Source: JAEUJM01 sp041908445
GTDB taxonomy: Bacteria; Actinomycetota; Acidimicrobiia; Acidimicrobiales; DATDAH01
Assembly (NCBI GenBank): GCA_041908445.1
Contig: JAYRFK010000113.1
Coordinates: 139,087-203,086 of the forward strand
Direction: 5' to 3'
DNA length: 64,000 nt
The notes beneath the pieces were generated by a model, which searched no databases, was not told the origin of the DNA, and saw nothing but the letters and a program-made list of their open reading frames with translations. Shown in pieces: positions 33,331-40,816 of the stretch (position 1 is its first letter; every line of letters begins with the position of its first letter). The position numbers and the translations under genes are program-made.

Positions 33331-34119
33331 CTAGGCGCGGGAGAGGCGGAGCCAGCCCTCGGGGCTGACCGCGACGGCGCGGTAGCCGCGGTCGAAGGCG
33401 GGGACGAGCACGGCCCGCTGGGCGGCGCGCCAGCGGCGGGCCATGTCGAGGTCGGTGCGGCGCAGCGCCTCGGCGTCCTCGGGGAGCCAGACCGCCAGGT
33501 CGACGTCGGGCGGGTCGGCGTCGAGCAGCACCGGGCCGCCGTCTCGGTCGGTGTCGAGCACCGGGTAGGCGCCGCTCGTCTCGTCGACGGCCGGCGCCTC
33601 GTCGTCCACCGACCAGTGCACGACGAGGCGGTCGGTGTGGTCGCCGGCGTTGATGGCGTCGTCGAGCACGCCGTAGAAGTCCTCGACGTAGCGGACGCCG
33701 ACGGCACCGAGGCGGGTGAGGTTGAACCAGGCGTTGCGGCGGATCAGCGGGTCGAACGTCCACCGCACCTCGGCCAGGCCGGCGCCACGGGCCCAGTCCC
33801 GCTGGTGCCGCTTCAGCGCAGCGCCGACGCCGCGGCCCTGGTGACCCGGGAGGACGGCGGCCACGTGCGAGTGCAGGAACCAGGTGCCGGCCGTGTCCCG
33901 ACCGAGCCAGCCGGCGGCGGCGCCGACGAGCTCGCCGTCGCCGTCGGTCGTGTCTGCGAACGCTCCGACCACGTAGTTGCCCGAGTCGGCCAGGGCGACG
34001 AGCACCTCGGCGGGCAGCGGCGACTCGCCGCTCGGCATCGCCCAGATGGCGGCGTAGAGGCCGGCGACCGCCTCGCACTCCTCGGCGCTGTCGAGCGCCC
34101 GCACCACGACCCCGCTCAC
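33331..34119 (-). CDS. GNAT-family N-acyltransferase (COG3375-like)
   Basis: A 262-residue GNAT protein. The acetyl/acyl-CoA pyrophosphate loop is GHQGRGVGAALKRHQ; RWTFDPLIRRNAWFNLTRLGAVGVRYVEDFYG is the segment typical of the COG3375 subgroup. In Geobacillus and other bacteria such proteins are N-succinyltransferases for D-amino acids and sit beside N-succinylamino-acid racemase genes. The next gene upstream here is such a racemase-like enolase, so the pair may convert D- to N-acyl-L-amino acids. GTG start at 34119. A 44-bp hairpin lies between the two genes. Confidence 0.83.
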   Translation of the reverse strand: MSGVVVRALDSAEECEAVAGLYAAIWAMPSGESPLPAEVLVALADSGNYVVGAFADTTDGDGELVGAAAGWLGRDTAGTWFLHSHVAAVLPGHQGRGVGAALKRHQRDWARGAGLAEVRWTFDPLIRRNAWFNLTRLGAVGVRYVEDFYGVLDDAINAGDHTDRLVVHWSVDDEAPAVDETSGAYPVLDTDRDGGPVLLDADPPDVDLAVWLPEDAEALRRTDLDMARRWRAAQRAVLVPAFDRGYRAVAVSPEGWLRLSRA

Positions 34120-34146
34120 GCCGTCTGCCCGCCTCCCTCGTCCCTT

Positions 34147-34190
34147 CTGGCTCCCGATTTCGGTGCCCTGGCACCGAAATCGGGAGCCAG
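34147..34190. terminator. 44-bp perfect hairpin (21-bp arms, 2-nt spacer), twin of 10658
   Basis: Arms 34147-34167 and 34170-34190 pair without mismatch around CT. The outer 13 nt (CTGGCTCCCGATT) equal those of the 10658-10701 hairpin, and the inner 8 nt (TCGGTGCC versus CGATCGCC) differ with matching changes in the opposite arm. It follows the stop of the racemase-like gene (34211, minus strand) and precedes the GNAT start, so it may end or attenuate that transcript. Confidence 0.8.
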
Positions 34191-34210
34191 TACGGGCAGT
34201 GTCCGCGGGG

Positions 34211-35323
34211 TCATGAGGGTCGGAGCCACTCGGTGTGGACGGTGAACTCCTCGAGCCGGTCGGGGAGGGGGGTCACGCCGAGGCCGGGGCCGGTGGGGAC
34301 GTCGAGGCCGCCGTCGCGCAGCACCAGCGGCTCGGTGAGGTCGGTGGTGAAGAAGCGGTCGGAGCCCGAGGTGTCGCCCGGCAGGGTGAAGCCGGGCAGC
34401 GCGGCCAGCGCGGCGTTGGCCGCCCGCCCGAGCCCGGTCTCGACCATGCCGCCGCACCAGACCGGCACGCCCCGGTCGCGGCAGGCGTCGTGGACCCGCA
34501 CCGCCTCCAGGTAGCCGCCGACCCGGCCGGCCTTGATGTTCACGACCGAGCAGGCGCCCCGGTCGATGGCGTCGACCGCGCCGGCGGCCGAGAGGATGCT
34601 CTCGTCGAGGCACACGGGGGTGCGCAGCCGCTTGGCCAGCTCGACGTGGCCGGCCACGTCGTCTTCCGCGAGGGGCTGCTCGATGAGCAGCAGGTCGAGC
34701 TCGTCGAGGCCGGCGAGGTGGTCGGCGTCGGCCACGGTGTAGGCGGTGTTGGCGTCGACCTGCAGCGGCACGTCGGGGCCGATGTGCTCGCGGACCGCCC
34801 GTACCGCATCCACGTCGAAGCCCGGCTCGATCTTCAGTTTGATGCGCCGGTAGCCATCGGCCAGGTAGCCGTCGACGACGTCGACCAGCGCGGCGATCGA
34901 CGGCTGGATGCCCACCGACACGCCGGAGGGGATCCAGGTCTCGGTGGCGCCGAGGTGGGCGGCGAGCGAGACGCCGGCGGCCCGCAGTTCGGCGTCGAGC
35001 ACGGCCATCTCCAGCGCGGCCTTGGCCATGCGGTGCTCCTTGACGGGCGCGGTCAGCGGCCCGACCGCCTCGGCGGTGAGGCCGTCGCCGGCCGCGAACA
35101 CCGCCGGCGCCAGCCAGCGCCGCAGCACCTCGGCGGCGCCGGTCAGGAACTCCGAGGAGTAGAAGGGGTCGGCCATCGCGACGCACTCGCCCCAGCCCTC
35201 GCCGGCGTCGGTGACCGCCCGGAGCACGACGCACTCCTTCACCAGCTCTGTCCCGAACGACGTCCGGAACGGTGACACGAGCGGCAGCTCCACCACCCGC
35301 AACTCCACCGCCTCCAGCCGCAC
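34211..35323 (-). CDS. Enolase-superfamily racemase/synthase (NSAR/OSBS type)
   Basis: A 370-residue muconate-lactonising-subgroup enolase. Catalytic KxK at Lys162/Lys164 (RRIKLKIEPG), metal ligands Asp190 (QVDANTAY), Glu215 (LIEQP) and Asp240 (CLDES), and the second-face Lys264 (VNIKAGRVGG) are all present. This is the residue set of o-succinylbenzoate synthase and N-succinylamino-acid racemase. No other menaquinone genes are near, but a COG3375-type GNAT is next door, so the racemase role is more likely than MenC. Start ATG 35323. Hairpins lie on both sides. Confidence 0.87.
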   Translation of the reverse strand: MRLEAVELRVVELPLVSPFRTSFGTELVKECVVLRAVTDAGEGWGECVAMADPFYSSEFLTGAAEVLRRWLAPAVFAAGDGLTAEAVGPLTAPVKEHRMAKAALEMAVLDAELRAAGVSLAAHLGATETWIPSGVSVGIQPSIAALVDVVDGYLADGYRRIKLKIEPGFDVDAVRAVREHIGPDVPLQVDANTAYTVADADHLAGLDELDLLLIEQPLAEDDVAGHVELAKRLRTPVCLDESILSAAGAVDAIDRGACSVVNIKAGRVGGYLEAVRVHDACRDRGVPVWCGGMVETGLGRAANAALAALPGFTLPGDTSGSDRFFTTDLTEPLVLRDGGLDVPTGPGLGVTPLPDRLEEFTVHTEWLRPS

Positions 35324-35345
35324 CCCTCAGCCCCCGCGAACCGCT

Positions 35346-35398
35346 CGTTCTGGTAACGGAATCGCGAGGTGGGACCTCGCGCTTGCGTGACCAGAACG
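35346..35398. terminator. 25-bp imperfect hairpin with GGG loop
   Basis: Arms 35346-35370 and 35374-35398 pair with three mismatches. The base is CGTTCTGGT/ACCAGAACG and the apex CGCGAGGT-GGG-ACCTCGCG. The apex matches the 2626 hairpin with one covarying pair (C-G there, A-T here). It follows the stop of the enoyl-CoA hydratase gene on the minus strand. Confidence 0.72.
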
Positions 35399-35423
35399 GT
35401 GGAGAGGGGTGAGCATGGCGGGG

Positions 35424-36281
35424 CTACCAGCCTTTGAACTCGGTGGGGCGACGCTCCTTGAAGCTGTTCACGCCCTCGTTGGCGTCGAAGCTGGTCATGA
35501 TCAGGTCCTGGACCATCGCCTCCTCGCCGAAGTGGGTGGTGCGGTCGACGTCGAGCGAGCGGTTGAGCAGCCACTTGGAGAGCCCGATCGCCTTGGTCGG
35601 GCCGGTGGCGAGGCGCTCGGCCCACTCCCGGGCGGCGGCCTCGAGCTCGTCGGGGGGCACGACCTTGTTGACGATGCCGAGGCGCAGGGCCTCGTCGGCG
35701 GGCAGGTCGTCGCCGAAGAAGATGAGCTCCTTGGCCTTGTGCAGGCCGACGATGCGGGGGAGCAGGTAGGCGCCGCCGCCGTCGGGGGCGATGCCGCGGC
35801 GGACGAACACCTCGATGAAGCGAACGCCCTCGGCGGCGATGACCAGGTCGGCGGCCAGCGCCATGTGGGCGCCGATGCCGGCGGCGGTGCCGTTGACCGC
35901 GGCGATGACCGGCTTCTCGCAGTCCATGATCGCGGCGATCAGGCGCTGGGCGCCGTTCGCGATCATGCGGGTGACGTCGCCGATGGCCCGCTCGGGGGCG
36001 CCCTCCGGCGGCGGCTCCTTGGGCCCGGGCTGGGCGGCCCGCAGGTCGGCGCCGGTGCAGAACCCCTTCGTGCCCGCGGCGGTGAGCACGACCGCCCGCA
36101 CGTGCAGTGACGCCGAGGCGTCCGCCAGCAGCTCGATGAGCCGGTTGCGCTGGCTCGGGGTGATGGCGTTGGCGGCCTCGGGCCGGTTCAGGGTGATCCA
36201 GGCCACCCCGTTCTCCACCCGGTGGAGGAGGTCATCCGTCTCGGTGGCGGCGGGGGGCGTGCTGGCGCTGGGGTCGGTCAC
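35424..36281 (-). CDS. Enoyl-CoA hydratase/isomerase (crotonase family)
   Basis: A 285-residue crotonase. Oxyanion-hole segments are GFCTGADLRAAQ and NGTAAGIGAHMALAADLVIA. The active-site region RRGIAPDGGGAYLLPRIVG has Asp where classical hydratases carry the second catalytic Glu, so isomerase or modified hydratase activity is possible. The C-terminus ends with RRPTEFKGW, typical of trimerising crotonases. The N-terminal 18 residues are Ala/Pro/Thr-rich and may be unstructured, or the true start may be later than GTG 36281. It stands alone between hairpin elements. Confidence 0.88.
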   Translation of the reverse strand: MTDPSASTPPAATETDDLLHRVENGVAWITLNRPEAANAITPSQRNRLIELLADASASLHVRAVVLTAAGTKGFCTGADLRAAQPGPKEPPPEGAPERAIGDVTRMIANGAQRLIAAIMDCEKPVIAAVNGTAAGIGAHMALAADLVIAAEGVRFIEVFVRRGIAPDGGGAYLLPRIVGLHKAKELIFFGDDLPADEALRLGIVNKVVPPDELEAAAREWAERLATGPTKAIGLSKWLLNRSLDVDRTTHFGEEAMVQDLIMTSFDANEGVNSFKERRPTEFKGW

Positions 36282-36322
36282 CCCGCCATCGTGCCACCGG
36301 GCACTCCACGCCCGGAATTTCG

Positions 36323-36357
36323 TGGTGAGAAACCCCCGATCCGGGGGTTTCTCACCA
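36323..36357. terminator. 16-bp perfect hairpin downstream of the SOD gene
   Basis: TGGTGAGAAACCCCCG pairs with CGGGGGTTTCTCACCA around ATC. It lies in the 194-bp gap between the SOD stop (36476) and the crotonase start (36281), both minus strand, so it would terminate SOD transcripts. It lacks the TTCTGG base of the main hairpin family. Confidence 0.75.
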
Positions 36358-36402
36358 AGAAATCCTGCGGGGGGAGGCGGGACACGGGCGCGCGGAAACG
36401 CC

Positions 36403-36446
36403 GGCGCCGGTCAACTGCCGGGCGAACCCGGTCACCTGCCGGCGCC
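36403..36446. terminator. Second hairpin behind the SOD gene
   Basis: An outer 8-bp stem GGCGCCGG/CCGGCGCC and an inner CCGGG-CGAA-CCCGG stem-loop with a stable tetraloop, separated by unpaired segments. It lies 30 bp after the SOD stop, making a double terminator with 36323-36357. Layout (outer stem, internal loop, short apex) recalls the 23309 and 40581 elements. Confidence 0.6.
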
Positions 36447-36475
36447 GACGCGTGCTCGCGCCGTCGCGCTCCGGA

Positions 36476-37090
36476 TCAGCTGCCGATGTCGAGCTTCTTG
36501 GCCCGGGCGAAGCGGTCGGCGACGTTCTCCCAGTCCACGATGTTCCAGAGGGCGTCGACGTAGTCGGCCTTCACGTTCTTGTACTGCAGGTAGAAGGCGT
36601 GCTCCCAGGCGTCGAACACGAGCAGCGGCGCCGCGCTCTGGCCGATGTTGCCCTGGTGGTCGTACACCTGCTCGACGAACAGGCGGGCGCCCATCGGGTC
36701 GTAGGCGAGGACGCCCCAGCCCGAGCCCTGGACCGTCGTGGTGGCGGCGGTGAGCTGGCCCTTGAAGCCGTCGAAGGAGCCGAAGCTCTCGATGATGGCA
36801 TCCGCGAGCTCGCCCTCGGGCTTGTCGCCGCCGTCGGCGCTCAGGTTGGTCCAGAAGATCGAGTGCAGGATGTGGCCCGACAGGTTGAACGCCAGGGTCT
36901 TCTGCAGGCCCACGATCGACTCGAACTCGCCCGAGTCCCGGGCGGCGGCGAGCTTCTCGAGGGTGTCGTTGGCGCCCTTCACGTAGGCCGCGTGGTGCTT
37001 GTCGTGGTGCAGTTCGAGGACCTCGGCGGAGTAGTGGGGCTCGAGGGCGGCGTAGTCGTAGGGCAGGTCGGGAAGCGTGTACTGGGCCAT
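36476..37090 (-). CDS. sodA: Superoxide dismutase (Fe/Mn family)
   Basis: A 204-residue Fe/Mn superoxide dismutase converting superoxide to oxygen and hydrogen peroxide. The expected metal ligands are His28 (LHHDKHH), His76 (GHILHSIFW), Asp160 and His164 (FDAWEHAFY). QGSGWG and VYDHQGNI are conserved active-site neighbours; I do not call Fe versus Mn. No signal peptide, so cytoplasmic. ATG 37090 is preceded by GAGAGGTCC. It stands as a single gene with a double hairpin behind it and is divergent from the SDR at 37298. Confidence 0.95.
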   Translation of the reverse strand: MAQYTLPDLPYDYAALEPHYSAEVLELHHDKHHAAYVKGANDTLEKLAAARDSGEFESIVGLQKTLAFNLSGHILHSIFWTNLSADGGDKPEGELADAIIESFGSFDGFKGQLTAATTTVQGSGWGVLAYDPMGARLFVEQVYDHQGNIGQSAAPLLVFDAWEHAFYLQYKNVKADYVDALWNIVDWENVADRFARAKKLDIGS

Positions 37091-37297
37091 GTGCGGGGGA
37101 CCTCTCTGGTCGTCGGTTCTCTGTGCGAATCCCTCCTTCCCCTCTCTACCCGCCGATGGACGCGTTCCCACCATGCGGTGGGGCCGAGGTCCGAGGCGCC
37201 TTCGGAGCCGGGGCCCACCCGGACCTAACATGGCGTCAGAAACCCGTTCGGCGTGCCCTCGCGCGCCCCGACACCCGTGCCAGGAGACCCCGACCCC

Positions 37298-38197
37298 ATG
37301 AGCGGCTACCTCGAAGGAAAGTCCATCGCGATCACCGGCGCCGGCCGGGGGATCGGCCGAGCGGTGGCGCTGCTGGCCGCGGCGGAGGGGGCCAAGGTCG
37401 TCGTGGCCGACTACGGCGTCTCCATGGCCGGTGAGGACCCGAGCAGCGAGGTGGCCGACGAGGTCGTCGCCGAGATCCGCGCCGCCGGCGGCGAGGCCGT
37501 CGCCGTGGCCGACACGGTCACGACCATGGAGGGCGGCCAGCGCATCGTGCAGACCGCCATCGACTCGTTCGGCAAGATCGACGGCGTCGTCTGCGTGGCC
37601 GGCAACCTGCGCGAGCGCATGTTCTTCAACATGTCGGAGGACGAGTGGGACGCGGTCATCGAGACCCACCTCAAGGGCACCTTCACCGTCTTCCGTGCGG
37701 CCGCTCCGCACTTCAAGGCCCAGGCCTCCGGCCGCTTCATCGCCTTCACCTCGGGCGCCTTCACCGGCAGCATCGCCCAGGCCAACTACGCCTCGGCCAA
37801 GGGCGCCATCGTGTCGCTCGTGAAGAGCGTGGCCGCCGGCATGCACCGCTACAACGTGACCGCCAACGCCATCGCCCCCGTCGCTCGCACCCGCATGTCG
37901 GAGAACGTGCCCATGGAGCTCGACATGGGCACCCCCGAGGACGTCGCCCCGATGGTGGTCTACCTCCTCTCGGACAAGGCCCAGGAGGTCACCGGCCAGA
38001 TCTACACCGCCAACGGCGGCACCATCGCCGTGTGGGACCAGCCCAAGGAGGTGCGCGAGATGCGCAAGGACGGGCGCTGGACCCCCGAGGAGATCGAGGC
38101 CCGCTTCGCCGAGGTCGGCGTCGAGCCGCTGCCCCTGATCGCCCAGATCGAGGAGCGGCGCAAGGCCGCCGCCAGCGGCGAGAAGCCGAACGCGTAG
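37298..38197 (+). CDS. SDR dehydrogenase (multifunctional-enzyme-2 N-terminal type)
   Basis: A 299-residue SDR. Motifs: ITGAGRGIGRAVALLAAAEGAK, a CVAGNLRERMFFNM block equivalent to NNAG, and active-site NYASAKGA, followed by NAIAPVARTRM. It resembles the igr-operon SDR at 26248 in layout and likely oxidises a 3-hydroxyacyl-CoA. Promoter: TAACAT at 37226-37231 as -10, then a leader of about 60 nt with AGGAGA before ATG 37298, so it is not leaderless. I reject the upstream start at 37253 because it adds a Pro-rich stub before the family N-terminus. A cyclase gene follows after 31 nt. Confidence 0.88.
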   Translation: MSGYLEGKSIAITGAGRGIGRAVALLAAAEGAKVVVADYGVSMAGEDPSSEVADEVVAEIRAAGGEAVAVADTVTTMEGGQRIVQTAIDSFGKIDGVVCVAGNLRERMFFNMSEDEWDAVIETHLKGTFTVFRAAAPHFKAQASGRFIAFTSGAFTGSIAQANYASAKGAIVSLVKSVAAGMHRYNVTANAIAPVARTRMSENVPMELDMGTPEDVAPMVVYLLSDKAQEVTGQIYTANGGTIAVWDQPKEVREMRKDGRWTPEEIEARFAEVGVEPLPLIAQIEERRKAAASGEKPNA

Positions 38198-38228
38198 CCG
38201 ACGGGCCGAGGGGGGAGCGCACAGGCCG

Positions 38229-39152
38229 GTGCCGTCGAGCGAGCGGTTCCACGAGGTCGCCGCACAGGTCCGCAACTGGGGCCGCTGGGGTGACGACGAC
38301 GAGATCGGCACCCTCAACCTGATCACGCCCGAGGTGCGCCGCGCCGCGGCCGCCTCGGTGCGTTCGGGCAAGGCCTTCTCGCTGGCCCTCCCCCTCGACG
38401 AGGAGCAGGGCATCCAGGTCGGGGTCATCCCCGGCCGGGACAACCCGATCCACCGCATGACCCTCGTCAACGAGCCCATGTCGGCGGAGGAGGGGGCCGC
38501 CTGCACGAGCGACGACCGCGTCGACCTCTCGCTGCAGGCCGCCACCCACTGGGACGGGCTCTGCCACGTCAGCTACGACGGCCACATCTACAACGGCTAT
38601 CCCGCCGACGGCATCGACGAGGCCGGGGCCGGCCGCTGCGGCATCCACCGCATCACCAGCCTGACCACCCGTGGCGTGCTGCTCGACGTGGCCCGGGTGA
38701 AGGGCCTCGACGTGCTCGAGCAGAGCTACCCGATCACCGCCGCCGACCTCGACGCCGCCGAGGAGCTCGCCGGCACGGCCGTGCGCTCGGGCGACGTGGT
38801 GCTCGTGCGCACCGGCGCCCAGGCCCACCTCCCCGACGACAAGTGGGCGTACACCCTGGCGGGCACCGGGCTCACCATGGAGACCGCGCTCTGGTTCCAC
38901 GAGCGTGACGTCGCCGCCGTCGCCACCGACACCATCACCTTCGAGGTGTACCCCTTCGACGAGGGCATCGACCTCGCCGTCCACCTCCTGCACCTGGTGG
39001 AGATGGGCATGACCCAGGGCCAGAACTGGGTGCTCGACGAGCTGGCGGCCGACTGCGCGAACGACGGGCAGTACGACTTCCTCCTCGAGGCGTCCCCGCT
39101 GCCGTTCGTGCGGGCGGTCGGGTCGCCGGTCAACCCGGTCGCCCTCAAGTGA
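38229..39152 (+). CDS. Cyclase-family metal-dependent hydrolase (kynurenine-formamidase fold)
   Basis: A 307-residue protein of the cyclase/KynB-like family. The metal site is in QAATHWDGLCHVSYDG (His-x-Asp-x3-His pattern). WGDDDEIGTLNLITPE near the N-terminus and DTITFEVYP with the C-terminal VHLLHLVEMGMTQGQNW are family marks. Members hydrolyse amides or open/close rings of aromatic intermediates; the substrate is not evident. GTG start. It is between an SDR and an FGGY kinase on the same strand with gaps of 31 and 35 nt, so the three may form one operon. Confidence 0.87.
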   Translation: MPSSERFHEVAAQVRNWGRWGDDDEIGTLNLITPEVRRAAAASVRSGKAFSLALPLDEEQGIQVGVIPGRDNPIHRMTLVNEPMSAEEGAACTSDDRVDLSLQAATHWDGLCHVSYDGHIYNGYPADGIDEAGAGRCGIHRITSLTTRGVLLDVARVKGLDVLEQSYPITAADLDAAEELAGTAVRSGDVVLVRTGAQAHLPDDKWAYTLAGTGLTMETALWFHERDVAAVATDTITFEVYPFDEGIDLAVHLLHLVEMGMTQGQNWVLDELAADCANDGQYDFLLEASPLPFVRAVGSPVNPVALK

Positions 39153-39187
39153 CGGCCTGAGCCGGGACGACGGGGGAGCGAGGCGCC

Positions 39188-40564
39188 ATGGGGGGACGCA
39201 CCGAGGTCACGATCGGGGTCGACATCGGCACCACGTCGGTCAAGGCCATCGCCGCCGACGGGGACGGCAACGTCGTGGCCCGGTCCCGGGTCCGCCACCC
39301 GATCGGCATCCCCGCGCCCGACCGGCTCGAGCACGACGTCGACCGGGCGTGGCGGCGCAACGTGCGCCGCGCCTACCGGGAGGCGGCCGAGGGCCTCGAC
39401 GTGCGCGCCGTCAACGTGGCCGCCATGGTGCCGTCGCTCGGCGCGGTCGACGCGCGGGGCCGCGCGCTCACCCCGGGCCTGCTCTACGGCGACGAGCGCG
39501 GCCGGACGGGGGTCGGGCTCGACCCGGCGTCGAGCGGCGAGCTCCTCCAGTTCCTCCGCTGGCTCGCCAGCGAGGCGCCCGACGCTGCCGGCTTCTGGCC
39601 GGCGCAGGGCGTCGCCAACCACGCGCTCTGCGGTGAGGGCGTGATCGACACGGTGACGGCCATGACCGCGCTGCCGCTGTTCACCGGCGTCGAGTGGGAT
39701 GCGGCGGTCGCCGCGGACGCCGGCGTGCGCCTCGACCAGCTCGCGCGCATCGTCGCCGGCAGCGAGCCCGCCGGCCGCGTGCGGGGCACCGACGTCCTCC
39801 TCGGCGGCGGCACCATCGACGCCTTCGGCGAGCAGCTCGTGGCCGGCGCCGACGAGGTGGGCGACGTGCTCGTCATCTGCGGTACCACCCTGATCACCTG
39901 GGCGGTCACCGACGAGTGGCGGGAGGTCCCCGGCCTCTGGACGATCCCCCACACCACCGCCGGACGCATCCTGCTCGGCGGCCCGTCGAACGCCGGCGGG
40001 CTGTTCCTCAACTGGGCCGCGGGCCTGCTCGGCCGGGCCGCGCGGGGCCGGGGCCCGGGCGGCGGGGCCGCCGGCGGCACCGAAGGGCTCGATCCCCACC
40101 GGATCCCGGTCTGGCTGCCGTACGTGCGGGGCGAGCGCACCCCGCTGCACGACCCCGACCGCCGGGCGCAGCTGGTCGACCTCGACCTCACCCACGGTCC
40201 CGCCGCCGCCCGGCGCGCCGCGTACGAGGCCGCCGGCTTCGTCGTCCGCCACCACCTCGACCTCGCCGGCGTGCCCGCCCGGCGCATCGTCGCCACCGGC
40301 GGTGGCACCCACTCGGCCGACTGGGTCCAGTGCCTGGCCGACGCCACGGGCCTGCCCGTCGACGTCGTGGCCGTCCCCGAGGGCGGGGCCCTCGGCGCGG
40401 CCTACCTGGCCCGGGTGACCGCCGGCCTCGAGCGCTCGGCCGCCGACTCGGCCCGCTGGGCCCGCACCGACCGCCGGGTCGAGCCCGATCCGGTCTGGTC
40501 CGCGGCCATGGCCGAGCGCTACGACCGCTTCCGGGCGCTCACCGGCGGCCCTGGCGAGGGCTGA
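39188..40564 (+). CDS. FGGY-family carbohydrate kinase
   Basis: A 458-residue sugar kinase. The ATP phosphate motif DIGTTSVKAIAADGDGN is at 12-28, and the C-terminal domain carries LGGPSNAGGLFLNWAAG and VATGGGTHSADWVQCLADATG, the adenosine-binding signature. It is closest in layout to xylulo- or gluconokinases. No sugar isomerase or transporter is nearby, so the substrate is unknown. ATG 39188 follows GGGGAGCGAGG. A probable terminator hairpin begins 17 nt after the stop. Confidence 0.9.
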   Translation: MGGRTEVTIGVDIGTTSVKAIAADGDGNVVARSRVRHPIGIPAPDRLEHDVDRAWRRNVRRAYREAAEGLDVRAVNVAAMVPSLGAVDARGRALTPGLLYGDERGRTGVGLDPASSGELLQFLRWLASEAPDAAGFWPAQGVANHALCGEGVIDTVTAMTALPLFTGVEWDAAVAADAGVRLDQLARIVAGSEPAGRVRGTDVLLGGGTIDAFGEQLVAGADEVGDVLVICGTTLITWAVTDEWREVPGLWTIPHTTAGRILLGGPSNAGGLFLNWAAGLLGRAARGRGPGGGAAGGTEGLDPHRIPVWLPYVRGERTPLHDPDRRAQLVDLDLTHGPAAARRAAYEAAGFVVRHHLDLAGVPARRIVATGGGTHSADWVQCLADATGLPVDVVAVPEGGALGAAYLARVTAGLERSAADSARWARTDRRVEPDPVWSAAMAERYDRFRALTGGPGEG

Positions 40565-40580
40565 CGGTGTCCTCCCACGC

Positions 40581-40631
40581 CGTTCTGGCGTCGTTCCCGC
40601 CCGCCCAGCGGGCGCAGGTGACGCCAGAACG
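40581..40631. terminator. Stem with internal loop, CGTTCTGGCGTC base
   Basis: A 12-bp outer stem (CGTTCTGGCGTC with GACGCCAGAACG), an internal loop and a perfect 7-bp apex CGCCCGC-CCA-GCGGGCG. It follows the FGGY kinase stop by 17 nt. Outer stem and layout match the 23309-23357 element. Confidence 0.75.
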
Positions 40632-40692
40632 GGGGGCGTTCCGAGGACGCTGGGCGTCCGCTGGGGCGGACGAGCGCCCATCGGCGCGACCG

Positions 40693-40698
40693 TAAGAT
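40693..40698 (+). promoter_or_regulatory. -10 element TAAGAT before a long leader
   Basis: TAAGAT fits the TANNNT pattern seen before other genes in the window. It would place the transcription start near 40705, giving a leader of about 112 nt before GTG 40817. No convincing -35 is visible. Confidence 0.5.
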
Positions 40699-40709
40699 GG
40701 CGCCGACGT

Positions 40710-40799
40710 CGGCTCGGGGGGCGCACGTGCGCAGCGAGAGGGACCAGGACAACCGCAGGGGCGCCTGCCCGACGCTCGGCCTCGCCCCGCGCCGAGCCG
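40710..40799 (+). ncRNA. Candidate structured 5' leader of the fused dehydrogenase gene
   Basis: CGGCTCGG (40710-40717) pairs perfectly with CCGAGCCG (40792-40799), closing a 90-nt domain that begins about 5 nt after the predicted transcription start. Inside are the palindrome GCGCACGTGCGC (40721-40732), a purine-rich AGCGAGAGGGACCAGGAC and the stem CAGG-GGCG-CCTG. This is the shape of a multi-branched regulatory leader. It does not match a riboswitch class I can recognise, so it is called only as structure. Confidence 0.45.
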
Positions 40800-40816
40800 G
40801 GGCCTGAGGACCGCCC

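Noticed and set aside
34211..35323. Call as menC (o-succinylbenzoate synthase)
   Set aside because: Residues cannot separate OSBS from racemase, no other men genes are near and a COG3375-type GNAT is adjacent, so the symbol was left blank.
40519..40752. Small minus-strand protein gene in the 252-bp gap
   Set aside because: The frame overlaps the kinase end and the hairpin, has no start signal and no recognisable composition.
40710..40799. Glycine or SAM riboswitch before the fused dehydrogenase
   Set aside because: Short stretches (GAGGGACC, CAGGGGCGCC) look superficially like riboswitch cores, but the conserved ligand-binding segments are not present. Kept only as an unclassified structured leader.
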